From a bacterium (GTDB lineage Bacteria > UBA9089 > JASEGY01), in assembly GCA_030019105.1 (NCBI GenBank), contig JASEGY010000102.1:1-10059 (forward strand): 10,059 nucleotides of DNA, read 5' to 3'. This document shows, piece after piece, positions 1 through 7,900 of this stretch. The position numbers were made by a program, and so were the translations under genes. Within the stretch, counting starts at the first letter, position 1. Each line of letters begins with the position of its first letter. Below the pieces are notes generated by a model. That model worked only from the letters and a program-made list of their open reading frames with translations, was not told where the DNA came from and searched no databases.

Positions 1-155
1 GACCATGTTGTGTGGCAAGGCAGTTAGCGATTACATGGATGTTCTCATCTGTTGTACCGTCGCATCCGTATCCTTGAATGTAGGGGCGCAAAGAAACCTG
101 CCACCACTTTAGGAGACTCAGGAAGTCTTTCGAATGGCCTCTTTTTATCTCCCTG
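1..155. other. Downstream flank of bioF, no gene recognised
   Basis: This short stretch lies 3' of bioF. I see no open frame of useful length on either strand, no RNA gene and no convincing terminator. The only stem just past the bioF stop is a weak 5-bp inverted repeat (agact/agtct, about 115-127), and it is not followed by a T-tract on the minus strand. A gene extending out of the window cannot be excluded. Confidence 0.5.
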
Positions 156-1445
156 TCAAGGAAAAAGTTGAGGAATAGTCGAGGGAAATAATGTAATGAC
201 CCGATCGATATCCTCTTTCGAATGCGTTGCCATCAGGGTCAGGCGAAGTCTGGATGTCCACTTAGGAACTGATGGAGGCCGAATGGGAAGGACAAGGATA
301 CCGGCCTGATAAAGTTTGGCGGCAGCCCCCATTGTAGTTTGGACATCCCCCAGGATAATAGGAATAATGGGGGTCTCACTTGTGCCCAGATTAAGGCCGG
401 CTGCCCTGAGCTGCTGTCTGAGATAGTTCGTATTCTCCCACAGTCTCTCGATAATATCCGGCTGTTCCCTGATTACCCTCAGCGCAGCTAAGGCCGAAGC
501 TGCCGTAGAAGGGGGAAGGGCCGTCGAATAGATGTACGACCTGGCCTTATTTCTCAGATATTCGATCAAGGTTTTAGAGCCGGCCGCAAACCCTCCCGCC
601 GCTGCCAAGGCCTTGGAAAGGGTGCCCATCCGGATATCTATCTTATCCTCAAGCCCAAAATGAGAGGCAGTGCCTCTGCCTCCTTTCCCAATAACCCCGG
701 TTGCATGGGCATCGTCAACCATCACCAGGCAATCATATCTTTCGGCTAATTCCGTTATCTCAGGAAGGGGGGCAATGTCGCCGTCCATACTGAATATCCC
801 GTCAGTTACGATAAGACGCCGGCGTATCTTCTCAATAACTTGGGGCTCAGAAACCAGGTTTCTTGAAGAAACCTGGTTTCTACCCGCAAGTGCCCCGAAA
901 TATTGAGAAGATACACGTCGGCCGTGTGCGGACTCCGACTCCTTATGCAGGATTCTTTCTAATGCCCCCGCATCTCGGTGGGGATAAACCCTGATTTTAG
1001 CCCCACTTAACCTTGCCCCATCAATCAGGCTGGCGTGGTTTAATTTATCTAAAAGAATGAGATCACCCTTTCCAACCAGGCTGGTGATAATTCCTATGTT
1101 AGCCGCATAACCTGAAGGAAACAAGATGGCCGCTTCAGTGCCTTTAAAGGCGGCAATCTCTTCTTCTAATTCTCGATGAAGGGTGTATGTGCCGGAAATA
1201 AGGGGAGAAGCGCCACTGCCGGTCCCAAATCGTTCTATGGCCTCCTTAGCGGCCTCCCTGACTTTAGGATGATGGGTTAAGCCCAGATAATTATTGGAGC
1301 AGAAAAGAAGCAGTTCCCTCCCCTTGGTCTTAACTAAATGAGGGGCCGGATGTTCTTCCACAACTTTTACTCGTCTTAATAATCCCTCTTCCTCCAGATT
1401 TCTTAGTTCTTGTGCCAGTTCAGTTTCTATAATCATCTGTCGCAT
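156..1445 (-). CDS. bioF: 8-amino-7-oxononanoate synthase (BioF-like) with in-frame palindromic insertion
   Basis: This is a PLP-dependent alpha-oxoamine synthase. BioF condenses pimeloyl-ACP or pimeloyl-CoA with L-alanine to give 8-amino-7-oxononanoate, CO2 and the free carrier, the first step of biotin ring assembly in the cytoplasm. Family hallmarks seen here are SNNYLGL near residue 50, GTGSGASPLISGTYTLH, FPSGYAAN, the LNHASLIDGARLSGA segment, VTDGIFSMDGD, DDAHATGV (D244 and H247, expected PLP contacts) and TLSKA with the Schiff-base lysine K278. YIYSTALPPS follows. At 429 residues it is about 35 longer than usual BioF. The excess is residues 178-210, encoded by an inserted palindromic repeat directly before RRLIVTDG; without it the protein would be 396 residues. 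The SGxSR motif reads SGASP, so its arginine is replaced by proline. The start at 1445 is the first ATG; a second lies at codon 4. No Shine-Dalgarno sequence precedes either, because a 9-bp tandem repeat begins six bases upstream. The related families KBL, ALAS and SPT are less likely from the LNHASLIDGARLSGA and SMDGD context. No other bio genes are in the window. Confidence 0.88.
   Translation of the reverse strand: MRQMIIETELAQELRNLEEEGLLRRVKVVEEHPAPHLVKTKGRELLLFCSNNYLGLTHHPKVREAAKEAIERFGTGSGASPLISGTYTLHRELEEEIAAFKGTEAAILFPSGYAANIGIITSLVGKGDLILLDKLNHASLIDGARLSGAKIRVYPHRDAGALERILHKESESAHGRRVSSQYFGALAGRNQVSSRNLVSEPQVIEKIRRRLIVTDGIFSMDGDIAPLPEITELAERYDCLVMVDDAHATGVIGKGGRGTASHFGLEDKIDIRMGTLSKALAAAGGFAAGSKTLIEYLRNKARSYIYSTALPPSTAASALAALRVIREQPDIIERLWENTNYLRQQLRAAGLNLGTSETPIIPIILGDVQTTMGAAAKLYQAGILVLPIRPPSVPKWTSRLRLTLMATHSKEDIDRVITLFPSTIPQLFP
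816..922. repeat. Palindromic repeat element inserted in frame within bioF, with flanking 8-bp duplication
   Basis: The 91-bp element at 824-914 has perfect 14-bp terminal inverted repeats (gtatcttctcaata at 824-837, tattgagaagatac at 901-914). Inside is a short ggggc/gcccc stem (842-846, 892-896) and a perfect 15-bp hairpin (agaaaccaggtttct at 849-863, its complement at 867-881, loop tga). The bases flanking it, acgccggc (816-823) and acgtcggc (915-922), match at 7 of 8 positions, as a target-site duplication would. Element plus one duplication is 99 bp, or 33 codons, so the reading frame is kept and no stop is introduced. Deleting it restores AHGRRLIVTDG, the expected BioF sequence. It carries no transposase and would need help in trans if mobile. 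The same core hairpin recurs at 1857-1889. Confidence 0.85.
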
Positions 1446-1450
1446 AGAAG

Positions 1451-1549
1451 GATATAAAAGACATAAAGGACATAAAGGACATAAAGGACGTAAAGGACAT
1501 AAAGGACATAAAGGACGTAAAGGACGTAAAGGACGTAAAGGACGCAGAA
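1451..1549. repeat. 9-bp tandem repeat (gacRtaaag) abutting the bioF start
   Basis: Nine uninterrupted 9-bp units of gacataaag or gacgtaaag run from 1460 to 1540. Degenerate units flank them at 1451-1459 (gatataaaa) and 1541-1549. The unit order by variable base is A,A,A,G,A,A,G,G,G. The array begins six bases upstream of the bioF start codon, where the ribosome binding site and promoter would be expected. The unit is three codons long and, read in the bioF frame, stays open as Leu-Cys/Arg-Pro repeats without an ATG. Slippage would therefore change spacing but not frame. Whether it affects expression is unknown. Confidence 0.9.
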
Positions 1550-1642
1550 GGAGATACAGATTATTTAATCTCTGCGAACTCCGCGGAATCTCTGCGTTCT
1601 GCAGCGTTAAAAAAAAGCTGATCGCACAGGTCGCTTTAAAGC
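1541..1642. other. Intergenic segment with 10-bp direct repeat and A8 tract
   Basis: This holds two copies of aatctctgcg (1567-1576 and 1587-1596), a 5-bp stem with a 4-base loop (agatt 1558-1562, aatct 1567-1571) and an A8 run at 1609-1616. The A8 run reads as T8 on the minus strand, downstream of the large gene. No strong stem sits immediately before that T8, so a terminator is not supported. No coding potential is evident. Confidence 0.5.
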
Positions 1643-1665
1643 CTATCCCAAAACCTATTTGGGGG

Positions 1666-1816
1666 GTAGCCGCAACCTTATAGGTTGCGCAGGCTAAAGC
1701 CTGCGACTACCAGTTGGGGGGTAGCCGTAACCTTTAGGTTGCGCAGGCTAAAGCCTGCGACTACCAGTTGGGGTAGCCGCAACCTTTAGGTTGCGCAGGC
1801 TAAAGCCTGCGACTAC
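1666..1816. repeat. Three tandem 44-45 bp three-way-junction repeats
   Basis: Units lie at 1666-1710, 1721-1764 and 1773-1816, separated by cagttggggg and cagttggg. Each unit partitions with no base left over into an outer 6-bp stem (gtagcc with gactac, one mismatch) and two inner 6-bp hairpins. The inner hairpins are gcaacc-ttta-ggttgc and gcaggc-taaa-gcctgc. Their 4-base loops are complementary to each other. Unit 1 has a five-base loop (ttata), and unit 2 has a c-to-t change in the first inner stem (gtaacc). Spacers are far too short for a CRISPR array, and nothing resembles a tRNA beyond the cloverleaf outline. Confidence 0.88.
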
Positions 1817-1920
1817 TACACGTCGGCGGAAGTTCCCCCTCGGTTTGAGGAGCCTGAGAAACCAGGTTTTTTCAAAAAACCTGGTTTCTGAAACTGGCGG
1901 GGAACTTCCGCCGACGTGTA
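1817..1920. repeat. 104-bp hairpin element sharing its core with the bioF insertion
   Basis: The ends are perfect 22-bp inverted repeats beginning tacacgtcggcggaag (1817-1838 and 1899-1920). Nested inside is a perfect 16-bp hairpin (agaaaccaggtttttt at 1857-1872, complement at 1874-1889) with a single-base centre. The core agaaaccaggttt is the same as in the bioF insertion at 849-861. The element sits exactly after gactac of the third 44-bp unit and is followed by ccagttttggg, the expected continuation of that unit's spacer. It therefore looks like a later insertion, perhaps with a 3-bp tac duplication. It has no open frame of its own. Confidence 0.85.
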
Positions 1921-1939
1921 CCAGTTTTGGGATAGACTC

Positions 1940-4900
1940 TTATTTCATCACAATCATCCGCTTAGTTAGAATGCGATTGCCTGCCTGGAGTTGGTATAGA
2001 TAGACGCCGGAAGCCGCTTCTTCTCCGGAGATGTTTCGGCCGTCCCAGTAGGCAGCCCTGTCTTTGGACATGTAACTTCCGGCCACAAGCTCTCCGAGAG
2101 GCAATTCCCTGACCAATCTGCCGGAAAGATCATAGATTCGAATACGAACTTCTGCCTCCCTTTCCAGGGCAAAGGGTATCCAGGTCTCCGGATTGATTGG
2201 GTTGGGGTAATTCTGAAGCAAAGTAGTGGCAGAAGGGATAGTCGCGGCCAGGCCCTGCTGAATTAAAGAGCCCAGGAATTCCCTGATTTCCCGGATGGCC
2301 TCCTGGTTGGATGAAGCGCCTTCTAAGGCTTGATACATGGCCCGATAAGCCGCCAGATGACTGGAATGGTCTATCCCTTCAGTCCCCTGGTCCACCTCGA
2401 AACTCGACGACCCGCAAGACCGAGCCGGTCTGGCAGCGGGTGCCCCGAACTCAAAACTCTTTTCCGGCGCTGAACTGCTTCCATTATGTCTCTTATGCCA
2501 GTTTAGCCCCAGGACAAGGACATCAGACGCATTCACTGTTCCATCCCCATTGGCATCGGCATAAATAGCCGCGGTCGGAGTCCAGGAAAGCACCCTTTGA
2601 CCAATCCAGGAAATTGAGGCATCAGACCGGGCCGAACCGGTGTTGTTCCAGTAAAGGCCAATGGGCAGGACATCCCTGGCATCAACATAGCCGTCGTTAT
2701 TTGTATCTCCCGGCCAAACAGTCAGATACTGAACTAATCCCGAACCGGTAATGATCTGACTGGCCGAAGTAGTTAGCCCGTAGGAACTATTGTTGCTGTC
2801 CTTAGCCACGACATCGCTGAAAGTGAGGTCAATGGTTGTTCCCTGGGTAAGGGTAGAGGAAAGTTCAAAGGTAATCTTGGCCACTGTTCCTTGCCCGTTG
2901 GCCCCCTTGGTGTAATTCGTCCCCTTTCGGCTAATCCCCACTTCTAAGTTTCCGTTATCTACCTGCCAGGTAGGCCCCACTAAGCTGGAGGCATTCTTAC
3001 CCGCACCGATGAGGAAATCTCCGGCCTCAACATCAACCACGCTGAGGTAGCTGCTATCTAAAAAATTCACCTTAATGAAAAGGCCGAACATATCATTTGC
3101 CGGGAAAGCAGCGCTCCCGACTTCTACTTTAACCTCAATTTGAGCGCCCGGCGTTACCGTGTAGGAAGCCTGATCAAATCTAAGGGGAATATTGGTGCTT
3201 GGGGCAGCGACGGTAACTGTCACCTGGTCAGAGAGGCTGTTGTTGCCGCCGTCCCTGACTACTAAGGAAAAGAGATAAGCTCCTACTGTTGTCGGAGTAA
3301 AGGTCGGCCGGGCAACATTAGTTAAGGTCACTGGCGCAGGATTGCCGGCAGCCGACGTCCAGATATATGTCAGGGCATCACCTTCCGGATCAGAACTTCC
3401 GGTCCCATCCAACATAACCAGCGAACCAACCGAGACGGTCTGGTCCGGCCCGGCATTGGCCGCAGGCAATTGACTCACTGTCCGCCAGGAGCTATAATCT
3501 ACATAATCACTCACCTCATTCCCCAATCCAGCCGGATTATATCCTGGCCCCACTAAGGAGGAATCCTTTGGCCCGGCAAGATTACCCCACCAGTTGTTCC
3601 GGGCGTTGATGATAATTGAATTATCGGTATTTAACACCCCAAAATTATTCCCATAGATATCAGATCCGCTCAGGGTGGGTCTGGAAGATGCCCCTGTTAA
3701 GAGGCCAAGATTATTACTGGCCATGGTGACTCCGGTAATAGTTGGTGAAGCCCCCAGGTTACAGTTTATGGCCGTCAGACAATTGGTAAACTGGCTTTGC
3801 TTTATGGCCGGTGAAGAAGAGACACAATTAAGCCCCACACTGGCATATCTTATCAAGACATATTCAAAGGCGGAAGAATCCGAGCTCTGATTCAGGGTAA
3901 TCTCTCCCCAATTGCCCTTAGCCGGTGAAGTGGTTGATCCATCGTTGTTGGTATCACCCCCGGCTTCATCATCGAGCCGCGAGGTGAAGGTGATCATTGA
4001 ACTTGAACTGCCCATGGCCGTTATCCAACCATTGACATTAATGGATCCGACAACCTTGATGATCACCCCGGGATCAATCTTCCATTCAGCAGTGTCTTTA
4101 ACGATCAGGCCCTCGGTAATCAGGAAAGGCGCCCCCGTATCAGACCAGGTAACATTGGCAGCTATACCCGCATTCGCAACCACCTCCTGAATGCGGATGG
4201 CGTTATAGGTATTCCCGGTCATGATATTACCGCTCAGGCGGCCGGCATTATCAGCCGTAATAAGAATGGGATAATTATTGTTGTTATTGACGATCCGGTT
4301 GTTGGTGATGGTTGGTTTGGCCGCATCAGAACCAAAGGTAGTAATTATCCCCCCCTCTAAGGAATGGGGATCAAAGCCGCCATTATTCTGCATGGTATTT
4401 CCGGTAATGACCGGTGATGACCCATTTTCACAACCAATAGCCCGATAGGCGTTATCTTTAAAAACAGATCGTTGAATGGTCGGAGAGGAGGCATTAAGTT
4501 TTAGACCGTACTTAGAATAACGGAAGATGCAGTAGTCGAAAGTACCCGAAGCATCATCCAGATAGACAAACTGCCAATCGCCCATCTGACCGGTAGTGGC
4601 CCCATCATAATTAGTATCCCCGCCGGCAGTATCATCCTGGTAGGAAGTGAAGATAACGCTGTTATTGGCGGTATCTGTTCCCTGGGCGATGATAGTCCCC
4701 TTAACGGTCAGGTCCTGCCCAATCTTGGCCACTACTCCGGGTTTAATAGACAAGCTCACTCCGGGATCAATACTCACCCACTCAAAATAAATCGGGACCG
4801 GAATATTATCAGCGTTGTTCCAGTTCCTGTACCAGGTTGTATCCTTGCTGTGCTTGGATTCAGTCAAATGGATGCCATTATGTTTATTCCCTGAGATATC

Positions 4901-7900
4901 ATTGTCTTTGATCACATAGCTCCCAATAGAATCAGCTAAAGAATGCTTGCCTTTGACTATGGCCCAGCCCCGGTTATTTTTGATCCGGTTATTGGCGATC
5001 GTCTCCGAAGGGGAGGCGTTGGTATTTATCCCCCCTGAGGTATTAGCTGAGATAGTGCAGCCGTTGATGTTGAAGTTAGTGGTATTACCCAGCCAGGGAT
5101 CGCCCAGATTTTCGATCCCCCAGTCTTTATTCCAGGTGATGGTGCAGGTATCTACATTAAGGGTTCCGCTCGGCACTTCAAAGAGGATACCGCTCGACTC
5201 ATTCTCTGTAATAGTGCAGGAGCTAATCCTCGGATGGGAATTGCCCTGGGCATAGATTCCGTAACCGCAGCTTTTGGCAATTCGGGAGTTAGAAATAGTC
5301 GGTGAGGCTGATCTAATCTCCACCGCATCTTGCTTTAAGCCGTTTTGAGAACCGGCATACAGGATGTCACAGTAATTCAGAACCGATGAATCATTGCTCT
5401 GGTCAGCGAAGACAATGCCCCGCCAATCACACGCCTGTGGGGTATCAGCATTTGAGGTAAAGGTAATTCTATGGCTCGATGTCCCTGAGGCATTCAAGAG
5501 TCCCTTGACTAACAGGCTTATATTTTCACCCGTCTTAAATTTGATAACCACGCCGGGTTCGATGGTCAGGGTGGCCGAGTCATTGATAATTAAATCATCT
5601 TCAGATACGTAGGGACTATTGGCTAAGGTCCAGGTATCGGATTCGGCAATAGCCAGGGAGCTAATCTGCCCGTTTATTCGATTCAGATAAGTAGGGGAAA
5701 TAGTAACACTCCAGGTGGCGCTCCACTCGGTGGGATTACCGGCCCCATCCTGGGCCCTGACCCGCCAATAGTATGTCTTGCCGACCACCAGGGCGCTGCT
5801 CACCGTGTAAGAAGTATCGGAATAGTTGGATACTTCTATCTCAGGGGTGGTCAGGGTGCTGTCTCCCAGGTCAATCCGGAGGGTATAAGTGACCCCGGAG
5901 GTGTCGGCCGCGTCAGACCAGCGGAAGGTGGGATAGGCATTAGATGTTCCACTATTAGCCGGTAAAATAAGGGCCGGACCACTGGGGGTAGTTGTATCCA
6001 CCTTGAACTGAACGGTCTCACTCCAGTTGGTATTATTGTGCGCCGCATCTTCACCTTGAACCCGCCAGTAATAAATCCCTTCGCTCATAACCGTCATGTG
6101 GGTGTAAGAGGTGGAGGTAGTAGTAAATATCTCAGGGGATGAGAAACTACCATTATCATCGATCTGAAGGGTGTAAGTAATAGGCGGAGATATTCCCTCC
6201 GTAACCGCGGTCCACTCAAAGGTAGGTGTGCTGTCGCTTATAGAGCTCAGATGAGTGGGAGTAATCGCTTTAGGGAAGCTAAAATCACCCCCTGTCTGAG
6301 TATCAATGATCACGATCCGGGTTCCGGTACTCCAGTTGCCGGCATTGCCGGCCTGATCAGTGGCCTTGACCCGCCAGTAATAGCTTTTATTCGACAGTGC
6401 TTCCGTAACCGTATAGCTGGAAAGGGTTAAAGTTTTATTTATCTCTGGTGAAGAAAAGTCGTTGTTATCGTCTACCTGGAGGGTATAGGTAGCTCCGGCC
6501 TCATCTGACCAATTAAATATCAAGGTTGAAGTGTCAGGGTTGACCACTGCTCCATTCGCTGGGGCAACTAATGTTGGAGCCGAGGGGACGGTAGTATCCA
6601 CCACGAAGGCCCGGCCGTTACTGAAGCTGGATTCATTACCTGCATAATCAGTGGCTGAAATCCTCCAGTAGTAAGTCCCATCAGGGAAGGAAATATTGTA
6701 GCTATTGAACATAGGATCAGAGAAGTATTCCGGGTGATACCAGGTGGAATTTCCGGCATACGGATAGTTAGTATAGACACTGTATGTGTTAGCGAAATCA
6801 GAGACCTTGGAGAATTGGATGGTATAATAAATGGTATCAAAGGTTAAGGCCCCGGCCGTAACCGAGTCGGTCACCGCAGGCCAGGAGAACCAGGGCATAC
6901 TCTCTTTAAGATAGGCCCCATCAGCCGGTGATGTCAAGTAGGGGGCATCCGGGGCAGTGGTATCTACCGTAACCGAACCGGGGGATTCGTTGGATTGCCT
7001 CCAATTCCCGATATTTCCGGCTGCATCCCTGGCCCTTACCCGCCAATAGTAGGTCCCTTCGGACAGAACCGGACTGGGGGTGTAAGAAGTAGTCGGTATC
7101 GTGGGACTAATCCCGGAGATGCTTCGAACCGGGGACGAAAAGTCCGGATCATCGTCTATCTGCAAGTCATAGCTGTCTGCGCCGGTGACTGCCTGCCAGG
7201 TAAAGGTCGGATTACTGCCTACGACCACATTCGTTCCTGGCGGAGGATTAGTCAGGGTGGGAGAATCAGGCGCAGTGGTGTCAATAGTCAGGGAGAATTT
7301 ATTGTTCCCTTCACTCTCGTTGCCGGCCGCATCCGTAGCCATTGCCCGCCAGTAGTAAACCCCATCCGGGAGGGCCTGATAGGCATACAAGGTATAGGTA
7401 GAAGCAGCCAGGTCATTCGCTTCTAAGACAACAGGCGCGAAGGCATTATTTTCAGCTATCTGCAAGCGGCAGCTTATTACTGATTCGCCCCCATTCACAT
7501 CATCCCAATTAAAGGCGGGAGTATTATCATTGGTTACTGTCCCGTGAGACGGACTGACTAAGACAGGGTCAGTCGGGGCGGTGGTATCAAATTTGGTCTG
7601 CCAGATGGCGCTTGGCCCTACATTTCCGGCCCGGTCAAAGGCCTTCACCTGCCAGTAATAGGTGGTTCCTTCCCCAAAGCCTGTTCCGGAATATTGAAAA
7701 TAAGAGAGAGGAGGTGAGCCGGTCAGGGTATCATAAATGATCCAACCAGTAGTCAGATTAATTCCGTCGGTGTCGGCGACAATGCTGTAATAGCTCAGGT
7801 TCTCATCAGTTACATCCTCCCAGTCAAAGATGGGGGTGGTATCATTAGTGGTCGATCCGTTAGTTGGAGAAACAAGAACCGGCTGGGAGGGGGCGACAGT

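Larger units (their letters stand above)
1643..1935. repeat. Composite repeat island framed by 12-bp inverted repeats
   Basis: The sequence ctatcccaaaac (1643-1654) is repeated exactly inverted as gttttgggatag (1924-1935). The pair encloses the three 44-bp cloverleaf-like units and the 104-bp hairpin element, and its right arm ends five bases before the stop codon of the large gene. The arrangement suggests one composite mobile or amplifiable unit, or successive insertions into a preferred site. No protein is encoded. Other copies in the genome would be needed to define its true ends. Confidence 0.6.

Noticed and set aside
670..906. 78-residue plus-strand open frame spanning the bioF palindrome
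   Set aside because: It is antisense to conserved BioF motifs, and the open frame reflects the palindrome, which reads alike on both strands.
156..1445. bioF as a pseudogene broken by the insertion
   Set aside because: The frame is intact, no stop is introduced, catalytic residues D244, H247 and K278 are present, and the insert falls in a length-variable loop before the VTDG strand.
1609..1616. Rho-independent terminator of the giant gene (T8 on the minus strand)
   Set aside because: No strong GC-rich stem lies immediately before the T-tract.
1666..1816. CRISPR array
   Set aside because: Spacers are 8-10 bp and nearly identical, and no cas genes are present.
1666..1816. tRNA-like genes, from the cloverleaf outline
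   Set aside because: Units are only 44 bp with two inner arms and no anticodon, D-loop or T-loop consensus.
912..1827. Shared 11-mer tacacgtcggc at 912-922 and 1817-1827 as proof of a common element end
   Set aside because: Relative to the core hairpin the two copies point in opposite directions (outward in bioF, inward at 1817), so it may be chance or a target-site preference.
6995..7426. 143-residue plus-strand open frame inside the giant gene
   Set aside because: It is antisense to well-conserved Ig repeats, has no ribosome binding site or recognisable domain, and follows from the codon pattern of the repeats.
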